Of a stretch of 64,000 nt of DNA, positions 41,390 to 50,618 are shown one piece after another; within the stretch, counting starts at the first letter, position 1; each line of letters starts with the position of its first letter. Under the pieces are notes generated by a model. It saw only the letters and a list, made by a program, of their open reading frames with translations, was not told where the DNA came from and did no database searches. The DNA comes from Mycobacterium sp. SVM_VP21 (GTDB lineage: Bacteria > Actinomycetota > Actinomycetes > Mycobacteriales > Mycobacteriaceae): contig CP101406.1 of assembly GCA_024758765.1 (NCBI GenBank), positions 2,108,001-2,172,000 on the forward strand. Reading direction: 5' to 3'. Made by a program: the position numbers and the translations under genes.

Positions 41390-44206
41390 GTGGCTGACTC
41401 TAAGACGGTGAGCGCCCGCAATGGCGATAAAACACCCGTGCGGCGGCTCGTCATTGTCGAGTCGCCCACCAAGGCACGGAAAATTGCGGGTTACCTGGGC
41501 CGCAATTACGTCGTCGAGTCCTCCCGTGGGCATATCCGGGATCTGCCGCGTAACGCCGCCGACGTGCCGGCGAAGTACAAGACCGAAGCGTGGGCGCGTC
41601 TGGGCGTCAACGTCGACGCCGACTTCGAACCGCTCTACATCGTCAGCCCCGACAAGAAGAGCACCGTTGCCGAGCTCAAGGGCCTGCTCAAAGACGTCGA
41701 CGAGCTCTATCTGGCCACCGATGGTGACCGGGAGGGCGAGGCGATCGCCTGGCATTTGCTGGAGACTCTAAAGCCGCGCATCCCGGTCAAGCGGATGGTG
41801 TTCCACGAGATCACCGAGCCGGCGATCCGCAACGCCGCTGAGAACCCCCGTGACCTGGACATCGACCTGGTGGACGCGCAGGAGACCCGGCGCGTTCTGG
41901 ACCGGCTGTACGGCTACGAGGTCAGCCCCGTGCTGTGGAAGAAGGTCGCGCCGAAGCTGTCGGCGGGTCGCGTCCAGTCGGTGGCGACCCGCATCATCGT
42001 GCAGCGCGAACGCGAGCGGATGGCGTTCCGCAGCGCCTCCTATTGGGATGTGGTTGCCCAGCTGGACGCCAGCGTGTCCGACCCGACGGCTTCTCCGCCC
42101 AACTTCACCGCCCGGCTGGTCTCCGTCGACGAGCTGCGGGTGGCCAGCGGTCGCGACTTCGACTCGCTGGGGCAGGTGAAGAAGCCCGCCGAAGTCACGG
42201 TGCTCGACGAAGCCGCGGCCACCGCCCTGGCGGCCGGGCTGCGCGGTGCGTCGCTATCGGTGACCTCGGTGGAGGACAAGCCCTACACCCGCCGGCCCTA
42301 CGCGCCGTTCATGACCTCGACGTTGCAGCAGGAAGCCGGCCGCAAGCTGCGGTTCTCCGCCGAGCGGACGATGAGCATCGCCCAGCGGCTCTACGAGAAC
42401 GGCTACATCACCTATATGCGTACCGACTCGACGACGCTGTCGCAGTCGGCCATTGACGCCGCCCGCACCCAGGCCCGCCAGCTCTACGGCGAGGAATACG
42501 TCTCGCCGTCGCCGCGGCAGTACACCCGCAAGGTCAAGAACGCCCAGGAAGCCCACGAGGCCATCCGGCCGGCAGGCGAGACGTTCGCCACCCCCGACGC
42601 GGTGCGCAATGAGCTGGGCAGCGACGAGTTCCGGCTCTACGAGCTGATCTGGCAGCGCACGGTGGCCTCGCAGATGACCGATGCCCGCGGCACCACGCTG
42701 AGCCTGCGGATCGGTGGCGAGTCCGAGGGTCGGCAGGTGACGTTCGCCGCGAGCGGGCGCACCATCACCTTCGCCGGGTTCCTCAAGGCCTACGTGGAGA
42801 CCGTCGACGAGTTGGCCGGCGGTGAAGCCGACGACGCCGAGCGGCGGCTGCCGCAGCTGACCCAGGGCCAGCGGGTGGACGCCACCGAGCTGACCCCCGA
42901 CGGGCACGCCACCAACCCGCCCGCCCGCTACACCGAGGCGTCGCTGGTCAAGGCGCTCGAGGAGCTGGGCATCGGGCGGCCCTCGACGTACTCCTCGATC
43001 ATCAAGACCATCCAGGACCGCGGCTACGTCTACAAAAAAGGCAGCGCGCTGGTCCCCACCTGGGTGGCGTTCGCCGTGATCGGCCTGCTCGAACAGCACT
43101 TCGGTCGGCTGGTCGACTACGACTTCACTGCCGCCATGGAGGACGAGCTCGACGGGATCGCCGCCGGGCGCCAGCGTCGCGTCGACTGGCTGCACAACTT
43201 CTACTTCGGCGGCGACTACGGGGTCGAGGACTCGATCGCCCGCGCGGGCGGCCTGAAGAAGCTGGTCGGGGTCAACTTGGAGGGCATCGACGCCCGCGAG
43301 ATCAACTCGATCCGGTTGTTCGACGACGCCGAGGGCAGGCCGGTCTATGTGCGGGTGGGCAAGAACGGCCCGTATCTGGAGCGCATGGTCACCGGGGACG
43401 ACGGCGAGCCGACCCCGCAGCGGGCCAACCTGGATGACTCACTGCCGCCGGACGAGCTGACCCTGGCGCTGGCCGAGGAACGCTTCGCCACCCCGCAGGC
43501 GGGTCGGTCGCTCGGCGTTGACCCGGCCACCGGACACGAGGTCGTCGCCAAGGACGGCCGCTACGGCCCGTACGTCACCGAAGTTCTCCCTCCGCCGCCG
43601 GACGACGAGTCCGGAGCGACTGCCAAGAAGGGCAAGAAGCCGACCGGCCCGAAGCCGCGCACCGGTTCGCTGCTGCGCAGCATGAGCCTGGAAACCGTGA
43701 CGCTCGACGACGCGCTGAAGCTACTGTCCTTGCCGCGGGTGGTCGGCGTCGACCCGGAGTCCGGCGACGAGATCACCGCGCAGAACGGTCGTTACGGGCC
43801 ATACCTGAAGCGCGGCACCGATTCTCGGTCGCTGGCCACCGAGGAGCAGATCTTCGAGATCTCGCTGGAAGAGGCGCTGAAGATCTACGCCGAGCCGAAA
43901 CGCCGTGGCCGCCAAGCAGCTGCGACCGCGGCGCTGCGGGAGCTGGGTGCCGACCCGACCAGCGGCAAGCCGATGGTGATCAAGGACGGCCGATTCGGTC
44001 CGTACGTGACCGACGGCGAGACCAACGCCAGCCTGCGCAAGGGCGATGAGGTGGCCACGATCACCGATGAGCGTGCCGCCGAGCTGCTCGCCGACCGGCG
44101 GGCCCGGGGGCCGGCCAAGAAGGCCGCCAAGAAGACTGCCCGCAAGGCGCCCGCGAAAAAGGCGCCCGCGAAGAAGGCCGCCGCGAAGAAGGCTGCGAAG
44201 AGCTGA
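41390..44206 (+). CDS. topA: DNA topoisomerase I
   Basis: The 938-aa type IA topoisomerase has the Toprim domain RLVIVESPTKARKIAGYLGR with ATDGDREGEAIAWHLLETLK (DxDxE). The active-site Tyr is in YENGYITYMRTDSTTLS. The rest of the core is VSPVLWKKVAPKLSAGRVQS. Four C-terminal topo-repeat domains follow (for example PASGxEITAQNGRYGPYLKR-like units) instead of zinc ribbons. The tail is Lys/Ala-rich (KKAPAKKAAAKKAAKS), which aids DNA binding in mycobacteria. GTG 41390 matches the M. tuberculosis start. It relaxes negative supercoils and is essential. Confidence 0.95.
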   Translation: MADSKTVSARNGDKTPVRRLVIVESPTKARKIAGYLGRNYVVESSRGHIRDLPRNAADVPAKYKTEAWARLGVNVDADFEPLYIVSPDKKSTVAELKGLLKDVDELYLATDGDREGEAIAWHLLETLKPRIPVKRMVFHEITEPAIRNAAENPRDLDIDLVDAQETRRVLDRLYGYEVSPVLWKKVAPKLSAGRVQSVATRIIVQRERERMAFRSASYWDVVAQLDASVSDPTASPPNFTARLVSVDELRVASGRDFDSLGQVKKPAEVTVLDEAAATALAAGLRGASLSVTSVEDKPYTRRPYAPFMTSTLQQEAGRKLRFSAERTMSIAQRLYENGYITYMRTDSTTLSQSAIDAARTQARQLYGEEYVSPSPRQYTRKVKNAQEAHEAIRPAGETFATPDAVRNELGSDEFRLYELIWQRTVASQMTDARGTTLSLRIGGESEGRQVTFAASGRTITFAGFLKAYVETVDELAGGEADDAERRLPQLTQGQRVDATELTPDGHATNPPARYTEASLVKALEELGIGRPSTYSSIIKTIQDRGYVYKKGSALVPTWVAFAVIGLLEQHFGRLVDYDFTAAMEDELDGIAAGRQRRVDWLHNFYFGGDYGVEDSIARAGGLKKLVGVNLEGIDAREINSIRLFDDAEGRPVYVRVGKNGPYLERMVTGDDGEPTPQRANLDDSLPPDELTLALAEERFATPQAGRSLGVDPATGHEVVAKDGRYGPYVTEVLPPPPDDESGATAKKGKKPTGPKPRTGSLLRSMSLETVTLDDALKLLSLPRVVGVDPESGDEITAQNGRYGPYLKRGTDSRSLATEEQIFEISLEEALKIYAEPKRRGRQAAATAALRELGADPTSGKPMVIKDGRFGPYVTDGETNASLRKGDEVATITDERAAELLADRRARGPAKKAAKKTARKAPAKKAPAKKAAAKKAAKS

Positions 44207-44207
44207 G

Positions 44208-45851
44208 TCAGTCGGCTGCGGCCGCGGGCTCGGCGTCTTCGGCGATTTCGGCCGGGATCGCTTCCAGCGCTGCGAGATGCAGCGGCCGCGCCAGCTGAGT
44301 GGGTGCGGTGCGTCCGCGCAGTTCGACGATCTCGCCGACCTCCCAGCACAGCGCCTCGGCGTCGACCGCGCCGCTGACCGCTACCGCCGAAGCCAGCACG
44401 TGGCCGTCCTCCAACTTGGCCAGCTCGGTAAGCCGGGCGGCCTCGTTGACCGGGTCGCCGATCACGGTGTACTCGAAACGGGCTCGGGCGCCGATGTGGC
44501 CGGCGATGGCTCGCCCGGCCGACACCCCGATGCCGAACTCTTCGGAACCGAGCACCGGCAGCAGACCGTCGTGCAGTTCGCGGGCCGCCGCCAAGGCCGC
44601 ACTGGAGGCGTCCGGGTGCTCGATGGGCGCACCGAAGATGGCCAGCGCCGCGTCACCCTGGAACTTGTTGACGAAACCGCCGTGGCGTCCGACGGCCTCG
44701 ACCACGACCCGGAAGAACTCGTTGAGCACGTTGACGACCTCGCTGGGTGGTCGCGTCGCGGCCAGCTGGGTGGAACCCACCAAGTCGATGAACAGCACCG
44801 CCACATCGCGCTCCTGGCCGCCCAGCTCGGTGCCGCGCTCCAGTGCGCGCCGGGCCACGTCCTCGCCGACGTAGCGGCCGAAGAGGTCGCGCAACCGCTG
44901 CCGTTCGGCCAGGTCACGCACCATGTCGTTGAACCCGGCCTGCAGTAGGCCGAGCTCACTGGCGTCGTAGATCTGCATGTGCGCGTTGTAGTTGCCGCGC
45001 TGCACCTCGCCCAGTGCCCAGCGCAACTGGCGCAGCGGGTCGGCGATCGACATCGACACCAGCACGGTGCCGGCCAGCCCGATCACCAGTGCGGCCAGCG
45101 CCATCAGCAGGATCGGGGTGAACAGCTTGTCCGGTGAGGCGTTGAGCAACGACGCCTTGCCGGCCAACACTGATAGCACGATCGCCAGCACCGGTACCCC
45201 GGTCGACAGCAGCCAGGTCAGCAGCTGGCGCAGGATCACGCCTGGTGCTCGCAGCTTCTCCGGGGTGCCGTCACGCAGGGCCGCGACGGCGACCGGTCGC
45301 AGCACCCGCTCGGACTGCAGGTAACCGATGATCGCGGTGGCGGCGGCACCCAGGGCGGTGGCGGTGACCACGACCGGCACCACGTCGTGTGTCACCTGCC
45401 AGCTGATGATGACGAACACCACGCCGCCGACCGTCCAGTAGCAGATGCTGATCAAGGAGCGGTAGAACGGCATCCGCAGCGCTCGGGACCGGGCCAGCTG
45501 GGTATCTGCGGGATCGGAGTCCGGGGTGGCGTCGGGGTCGAAATCGGCCAGCAGCGCCTCTCGGCGTTGCCAGCGGAACACCGGCATCAGCAATGCGGTG
45601 CTGATCGAAAAACCGAGGCCGAACAGGCACAGCAGCACGACGGCGAACAGTGCCAGGTTCAGGCGCGGCAGGTCCTGCAGATTGATGCGGTCTTCCTCGG
45701 GCAGGCCGAACCGCAGGAATCCGAACACGAACAGCGACCCGATGATGTCGGCCTGCAGCATGCTCAGCGTGAAAACCGGCCAGGGCGTGCGCACGACCCA
45801 GCGGACGAATCGGTTGATCCGCCCGACCAGGGTCGTGGTGCTCACCAGCAC
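44208..45851 (-). CDS. Membrane adenylate cyclase with HAMP domain (Rv3645 homologue)
   Basis: The 547-aa class III cyclase has six predicted membrane helices in its first ~330 residues, then a HAMP linker (SMSIADPLRQLRWALGEVQR) and a catalytic domain. The two metal Asp residues are in VAVLFIDLVGSTQLA and KFQGDAALAIFG, the adenine-selecting Lys in the latter, and the Asn/Arg transition-state pair in GDPVNEAARLTELAKL. It should make cAMP in response to a membrane signal; the orthologue Rv3645 is tied to fatty-acid and cholesterol stress. Crp in this window is one cAMP receptor. It converges on topA with one base between stops. Confidence 0.9.
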   Translation of the reverse strand: MLVSTTTLVGRINRFVRWVVRTPWPVFTLSMLQADIIGSLFVFGFLRFGLPEEDRINLQDLPRLNLALFAVVLLCLFGLGFSISTALLMPVFRWQRREALLADFDPDATPDSDPADTQLARSRALRMPFYRSLISICYWTVGGVVFVIISWQVTHDVVPVVVTATALGAAATAIIGYLQSERVLRPVAVAALRDGTPEKLRAPGVILRQLLTWLLSTGVPVLAIVLSVLAGKASLLNASPDKLFTPILLMALAALVIGLAGTVLVSMSIADPLRQLRWALGEVQRGNYNAHMQIYDASELGLLQAGFNDMVRDLAERQRLRDLFGRYVGEDVARRALERGTELGGQERDVAVLFIDLVGSTQLAATRPPSEVVNVLNEFFRVVVEAVGRHGGFVNKFQGDAALAIFGAPIEHPDASSAALAAARELHDGLLPVLGSEEFGIGVSAGRAIAGHIGARARFEYTVIGDPVNEAARLTELAKLEDGHVLASAVAVSGAVDAEALCWEVGEIVELRGRTAPTQLARPLHLAALEAIPAEIAEDAEPAAAAD

Positions 45852-45935
45852 ACCGTATCGGGCGTGAGCGGGAATGACCGAGGCTGATGGCTTGTCATGT
45901 CCGGGGCATGTCCGGTCAAGCCACTACTGTGACCC

Positions 45936-47165
45936 ATGATGTCCGGGGTTTTCGCGCGTTTGGTGGGCCAGCAGTCGGTCGAAGCTGACCTGTTGGCTGC
46001 CGCGCGCGCATCTCGGCGTGATTCAGCACACAGTGGAACGACCGCGGGCGGTATGACACACGCCTGGCTGATCACCGGGCCACCCGGATCGGGCCGGTCG
46101 ATAGCAGCGGTGTGCTTCGCCGCGGCGCTGCAGTGCACCGCCGACGAGTCCGAGGGCGGACCCGGCTGCGGTCAATGCCGTGCTTGCACCACGACCATGG
46201 CCGGCACCCACGCCGACGTGCGGCGGGTGGTGCCGGAGGGACTGTCCATCGGCGTCGACGAGATGCGGGCCATCGTGCAGGCCGCCTCCCGGCGGCCCGG
46301 CACCGGTCGCTGGCAGATCGTGGTGGTCGAGGACGCCGACCGGCTCACCGAGGGCGCGGGCAACGCCCTGCTGAAGGTCGTCGAGGAGCCGCCGCCCTCG
46401 ACGGTGTTCCTTTTGTGCGCCCCCTCGGTCGACCCCGAGGACATCGCGATCACGCTGCGATCCCGGTGTCGCCACGTGGCGCTGGTGACGCCGCCGCCGG
46501 CGGCCATCGCCCAGGTGCTGATCGACGCCGACGGGCTCGACCGAGAGACCGCGAACTGGGCGGCCGCGGTCAGCGGTGGACACGTGGGGCGGGCCCGGCG
46601 GCTGGCCACCGATTCCGAGGCCCGCCAGCGCCGTCAGCGTGCGCTGTCGTTGGCGCGCGACGCGGCGACCCCGTCGCGGGCGTTCGCCGCGGTCGACGAG
46701 TTGGTGGCCGCGGCGGAGTCCGAGGCGCGGGATCTGACCGTCGAGCGCGCCGAGGTCGAGACCGAGGAACTGCGCACCGCGCTGGGCGCCGGCGGCACCG
46801 GCAAGGGCACCGCCGGAACGCTGCGCGGCACCGCCGGGGTGATCAAGGACCTGGAGCGCCGGCAGAAGTCTCGGCAGACCCGGGCCTCGCGCGATGCGTT
46901 GGATCGGGCTCTGATCGACCTGGCCACCTACTTCCGTGATGCCCTGCTGGCCGCCACGGCGTCGGCCGGGGTCGCGCGGCCCAACCACCCGGACATGACC
47001 GATGCGGTGGCGGCCATGGCGGCCCACGCGTCGCCGGATCGGCTGTTGCGGTGCATCGAGGCGGTGCTCGAATGCCGCGACGCACTGGGGGCCAACGTCA
47101 AGCCCCGCTTCGCCGTGGGCGCCATGGTGGCCACCGTCGGACAGGCGCTGCGAGACGACCTGTAG
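45936..47165 (+). CDS. holB: DNA polymerase III delta' subunit (Rv3644c homologue)
   Basis: The 409-aa clamp-loader protein has THAWLITGPPGSGRSIAAVC (P-loop), a zinc module CTADESEGGPGCGQCRACTT (cysteines spaced as in DnaX-type subunits) and IVVVEDADRLTEGAGNALLK. The SRC sensor motif is in AITLRSRCRHVALVTPPPAA. Delta' works with DnaX and delta to load the sliding clamp at replication. The P-loop reads GPPGSGRS, with Arg in place of Lys, so ATP hydrolysis is unlikely, as is normal for delta'. ATG 45936 or 45939. It precedes tRNA-Thr. Confidence 0.9.
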   Translation: MMSGVFARLVGQQSVEADLLAAARASRRDSAHSGTTAGGMTHAWLITGPPGSGRSIAAVCFAAALQCTADESEGGPGCGQCRACTTTMAGTHADVRRVVPEGLSIGVDEMRAIVQAASRRPGTGRWQIVVVEDADRLTEGAGNALLKVVEEPPPSTVFLLCAPSVDPEDIAITLRSRCRHVALVTPPPAAIAQVLIDADGLDRETANWAAAVSGGHVGRARRLATDSEARQRRQRALSLARDAATPSRAFAAVDELVAAAESEARDLTVERAEVETEELRTALGAGGTGKGTAGTLRGTAGVIKDLERRQKSRQTRASRDALDRALIDLATYFRDALLAATASAGVARPNHPDMTDAVAAMAAHASPDRLLRCIEAVLECRDALGANVKPRFAVGAMVATVGQALRDDL

Positions 47166-47194
47166 ACTGACCCGGCCCGGTTTAGGCGGGGCGC

Positions 47195-47270
47195 GCCACC
47201 TTAGCTCAGTCGGTAGAGCAATTCACTCGTAATGAATAGGTCAGGAGTTCGATTCTCCTAGGTGGCTCCA
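47195..47270 (+). tRNA. tRNA-Thr(CGT)
   Basis: The gene starts GCCACCTTAGCTCAGTCGGT and folds into a full cloverleaf. The acceptor stem is GCCACCT/AGGTGGC with discriminator T. The anticodon stem ATTCA/TGAAT encloses CTCGTAA with anticodon CGT, and the T-arm is CAGGAGTTCGATTCTCCTA-like. The CCA end is encoded (47268-47270). Confidence 0.95.
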
Positions 47271-47307
47271 TCGCTCGCCTTTGTGCGCGCTCGCCGCTAT
47301 CTCACCC

Positions 47308-47385
47308 AAACCGACGTTTTGCAGATCCTTACTCGCACTTTCCCTGCAAAATGTCGGTTTCGAAGGGGGCTGGGACGAGTCCCAG
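47308..47385. terminator. Paired stem-loops between tRNA-Thr and cysE
   Basis: AAACCGACGTTTTGCAG (47308-47324) pairs with 47344-47360 at 16 of 17 positions. A second stem CTGGGA/TCCCAG lies at 47370-47385. They stand between the plus-strand tRNA and the end of the minus-strand sulfur operon and can stop transcription from both sides. Confidence 0.6.
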
Positions 47386-47396
47386 TCGGCAACCCC

Positions 47397-47981
47397 TCAG
47401 ATGTACATCGCCGGGTCGATGTAACTGGTCGGGTCCACCAGTGGCTCCCGCTGCTTCTCGGTGCGATGCCGCACCGCGGCCGGTATTCCGGTGGCGATGC
47501 AATCTGCCGGAACATCCTGGGTGACAACGGCATTGGCGCCGATTGCGCTGCCCTCCCCGATGGTGATCGGGCCGAGTACCTTCGCCCCGGCGCCCACCGT
47601 GACCCCGTTTCCGACGGTCGGATGGCGCTTGCCGTGACTCAGCGAACGTCCGCCGAGGGTGACGCCGTGGTAGACCATCACGTCGTCGCCGATCTCGGTG
47701 GTCTCACCGATCACCACGCCCATGCCGTGGTCGATGAAGAATCGCCGCCCGATGGTCGCGCCCGGGTGAATCTCGATGCCGGTGGCGAATCGGGTGGCCT
47801 GAGCCAGCACGCGGGCCACCCCGCGCAGCGCCGGCTTGGCCCACAGTCGATGTGCGAACCGATGCGACCAGATCGCGTGCAGGCCCGAATAGACCAGCGC
47901 GTTCTCGAAGTCCCCGCGCGCGGCCGGGTCGTGCTCGCGCGCGTTGCGCAGGTCCTCGCGCAGCACCGTCCACACGCTCAT
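47397..47981 (-). CDS. cysE: Serine O-acetyltransferase, encapsulin-operon type
   Basis: The 194-aa enzyme acetylates serine with acetyl-CoA to give O-acetylserine, the cysteine-synthase substrate. The N-terminal helical domain [20 protein letters not shown] is followed by left-handed beta-helix hexapeptides: [20 protein letters not shown] (catalytic His), [20 protein letters not shown] and [20 protein letters not shown]. It ends soon after the helix ([11 protein letters not shown]), without the long C-terminal tail of Rv2335. Classical CysE docks into CysK by a C-terminal Ile, and this one also ends in Ile. GTG 47993, overlapping the cysK stop, is an alternative start. Confidence 0.85.
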   Translation of the reverse strand: MSVWTVLREDLRNAREHDPAARGDFENALVYSGLHAIWSHRFAHRLWAKPALRGVARVLAQATRFATGIEIHPGATIGRRFFIDHGMGVVIGETTEIGDDVMVYHGVTLGGRSLSHGKRHPTVGNGVTVGAGAKVLGPITIGEGSAIGANAVVTQDVPADCIATGIPAAVRHRTEKQREPLVDPTSYIDPAMYI

Positions 47982-47989
47982 CAACGCAC

Positions 47990-48925
47990 TCACTGGCGAA
48001 TGTGTTCGAACAGCGGCGTCGAGATGTAGCGCTCGCCGAAGTCGGGAACCACCACCACGATCAGCTTTCCGGCGTTCTCGGGGCGCTTGGCCAGTTCGAG
48101 GGCGGCCCACACGTTGGCACCGGCCGAGATTCCGCCGAGGATCCCCTCCTCGGTGCCCAGCGCGCGAGCTACCTGGATGGCGTCGTCGAACTGCGCGTCG
48201 ATGATCTCGTCGTAACAGTCGCGGTCGAGCACCTCGGGGACGAAGTTGGCGCCCAGGCCCTGAATCTTGTGCGGGCCCGGGTCGGCGCCGTGCAGGATCG
48301 CGGAGTCCTTGGGCTCCACGCCGACGATCTGAACCTCGGGCTTGTGGGCCTTGAGGGTATGCGAGACACCGGTCAGCGTGCCGCCGGTACCGATCCCGGC
48401 GACGAAGATGTCGACGGCGCCGGCGGTGTCTTTCCAGATCTCTTCGCCGGTCGTCCGTTCGTGGATGGCCGGGTTGGCCGGGTTGGCGAATTGGTCTGCG
48501 GACAGGGCGTTGTGGGTGTTGGCAACGATCTGTTTGGCCTTGGCCACCGCGCCGGCCATGCCCTCGGAGCCGGGCGTCAGCACGATCTCGGCACCGTAGG
48601 CGCGCAGCATCACCCGGCGCTCGGTGGACATGGTGTCCGGCATGGTCAAAATCACCTTGTAGCCCCGGGCGGCGCCGACCATCGCCAGGGCGATGCCGGT
48701 GTTGCCGCTGGTGGCCTCGACGATGGTGCCCCCGGGGCGCAGCTGGCCGGATTCCTCGGCGGCGTCGATGATTGCGACGCCGATGCGGTCTTTGACGCTG
48801 TTGGCGGGGTTGTAGAACTCGAGTTTGGCCGCCACCTGGGCGTCCAAGCCCTGGGTCAGCCGGTTGAGCCGCACCAGCGGCGTATGGCCGATCAGCTCGG
48901 TGACGTTGTCGTAGATCCTGCCCAT
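47990..48925 (-). CDS. cysK: Cysteine synthase (O-acetylserine sulfhydrylase)
   Basis: This 311-aa PLP enzyme makes cysteine from O-acetylserine and sulfide. The PLP lysine is in [16 protein letters not shown], the asparagine/substrate loop is [16 protein letters not shown], the phosphate cup is [17 protein letters not shown], and the late substrate motif is [17 protein letters not shown]. It is close to M. tuberculosis CysK1. GGAAAGGG lies 6 bases before ATG 48925. It lies 34 bp after the cysteine desulfurase gene and just before cysE, so cysteine is both made and broken down by products of one operon. Confidence 0.95.
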   Translation of the reverse strand: MGRIYDNVTELIGHTPLVRLNRLTQGLDAQVAAKLEFYNPANSVKDRIGVAIIDAAEESGQLRPGGTIVEATSGNTGIALAMVGAARGYKVILTMPDTMSTERRVMLRAYGAEIVLTPGSEGMAGAVAKAKQIVANTHNALSADQFANPANPAIHERTTGEEIWKDTAGAVDIFVAGIGTGGTLTGVSHTLKAHKPEVQIVGVEPKDSAILHGADPGPHKIQGLGANFVPEVLDRDCYDEIIDAQFDDAIQVARALGTEEGILGGISAGANVWAALELAKRPENAGKLIVVVVPDFGERYISTPLFEHIRQ

Positions 48926-48959
48926 CAAATGCCCTTTCCTACCAAGGCCGCCATAGGTG

Positions 48960-50618
48960 CTATGCGCTCCCTTCGGCAATGCGCCGTACGGCCTTGATGA
49001 AGATGTCGATCTCTTCGAAAGTGTTGTAGAACGCGAACGACGGCCGCACGGTGGCCTCCAGGCCGTAGCGGCGCAGGATCGGCTGCGCGCAGTGGTGACC
49101 GGCGCGCACCGCGATGCCCTCGGAGTTGAGTGCCTTGCCCACTTCCAACGGCTCGTGGCCGGCCAGCACGAACGACAACACACTGGCCTTCTCGTCGGCG
49201 GTGCCGACGAGCCGCACCCCGGGGATATCGGCCAAGCGTGGCGTGGCGTACTCCAGCAGGGCGTGCTCGTAGGCGGCGATACGTTCGATGCCCACCCGCT
49301 CCACATAGCGCAGGGCCTCGCCCAGGCCGACCGCGTCGGCGATGTTTCCAGTGCCCGCCTCAAATTTATTGGGCGGTTCCTGGTAGAGCGAGCGTTCCAG
49401 GGTGACGTCGGCAATCATGTTGCCTCCACCCTGCCACGGCGGCGTCTCGGCCAGTGCCTCGGCGGTGCCGTAGAGCACTCCGATACCGGTGGGACCGAAG
49501 ATCTTGTGCCCGGAGAACGCGAAGAAGTCCGCGCCCAGCGATTGCACATCGATCGGGATGTGCGGGATCGACTGTGCCCCGTCGATCAGCACCCGAGCGC
49601 CGTAGCGGTGCCCGAGTTCGACGATGTCGTGCACCGGGGTGACGGTGCCCAGTGCGTTGGAGACATGCGTGGCGGCAACCATTTTGGTCCGCGGGCCCAA
49701 CAGGTCCTCGAATTCGCCCAGCAGCAGGTTGCCCGCGTCGTCCACCGGCGCCACCCGCAGAACCGCCCCGGTTTTCTTCGAGATCAGTTGCCACGGAACG
49801 ATATTCGCGTGGTGCTCCAGATGGGTGATGACGATCTCATCGCCGGGGCCCAGATTCTTGCCGCCCCAGGCGTAAGCAACCAGGTTGATCGCCTCGGTGG
49901 TGCCGCGCACGAAGACGATGTCCTCGCTGCGCGGTGCCCCCAGGAATCGCCGCACGGTGTCGCGGGCGTCCTCGTAGGCGTCGGTGGCCCGGGCCGCGAG
50001 TTCGTGTGCGGCGCGGTGAATATTGGAGTTCTCGTGGGTGTAGAAGTACGACAGTCGGTCGATCACGGCCTGCGGCTTCTGCGTGGTGGCGGCATTGTCG
50101 AACCAGATCAACGGCTTGCCGTTGACGGTCTCGCGCAGGATCGGAAAGTCAGCGCGCACCGCGTTGACGTCGAACACCTCATGCGAATCCGGCACCGTCG
50201 GAGCCGGTTCGGCGGTCGGCACCCGCTGAGACAAGAAGGCGTAGTTCGCCTCGTCGCCACCGGAGGCCGGCGTGGGGGTGGCGTGCCAATCCAGCTGCGG
50301 AACCGCAGGCACGCCGCCGGGCCAGCCGGGGACCGATCCACGTGGCGCGATCGGGACCGCACCGGCCGGCGAACCGGCGAGCACCCCGGGCACGGTCGGC
50401 ACGATGCCGCTGGGCACCGCGAACGCCGAGAAGTCGGCCACTCCCGGCGGCAGCAGTCCGGCCGGGTCGGGCATACCGCCGCGCGGTGCCACCGCGGTGG
50501 TCTGCGGCGGCGAGTCCAGACCGGGCCGGCCGCCGGCGGCGTAGAGCTGGTTGGCCAGAACCTCCAGCTCAGCGGCGCTGACCGGTGGGTTTACCGGCCC
50601 CGGATCACTTGTACTCAT
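48960..50618 (-). CDS. Cysteine desulfurase with disordered N-terminal extension (encapsulin cargo)
   Basis: The 552-aa protein has a SufS-type desulfurase domain from about residue 150. The PLP lysine is in [20 protein letters not shown] and the catalytic Cys is in [20 protein letters not shown]; further group II motifs are [15 protein letters not shown] and [13 protein letters not shown]. It removes sulfur from cysteine as a persulfide. The first ~150 residues are Pro/Gly/Ala-rich and disordered, with repeated APRG(G/S) motifs ([17 protein letters not shown] and [18 protein letters not shown]) and one helix-like [17 protein letters not shown]. In Family 2A encapsulin systems such an extension loads the enzyme into the shell. 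Its ATG lies inside the encapsulin gene (14-bp overlap). Confidence 0.9.
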   Translation of the reverse strand: MSTSDPGPVNPPVSAAELEVLANQLYAAGGRPGLDSPPQTTAVAPRGGMPDPAGLLPPGVADFSAFAVPSGIVPTVPGVLAGSPAGAVPIAPRGSVPGWPGGVPAVPQLDWHATPTPASGGDEANYAFLSQRVPTAEPAPTVPDSHEVFDVNAVRADFPILRETVNGKPLIWFDNAATTQKPQAVIDRLSYFYTHENSNIHRAAHELAARATDAYEDARDTVRRFLGAPRSEDIVFVRGTTEAINLVAYAWGGKNLGPGDEIVITHLEHHANIVPWQLISKKTGAVLRVAPVDDAGNLLLGEFEDLLGPRTKMVAATHVSNALGTVTPVHDIVELGHRYGARVLIDGAQSIPHIPIDVQSLGADFFAFSGHKIFGPTGIGVLYGTAEALAETPPWQGGGNMIADVTLERSLYQEPPNKFEAGTGNIADAVGLGEALRYVERVGIERIAAYEHALLEYATPRLADIPGVRLVGTADEKASVLSFVLAGHEPLEVGKALNSEGIAVRAGHHCAQPILRRYGLEATVRPSFAFYNTFEEIDIFIKAVRRIAEGSA

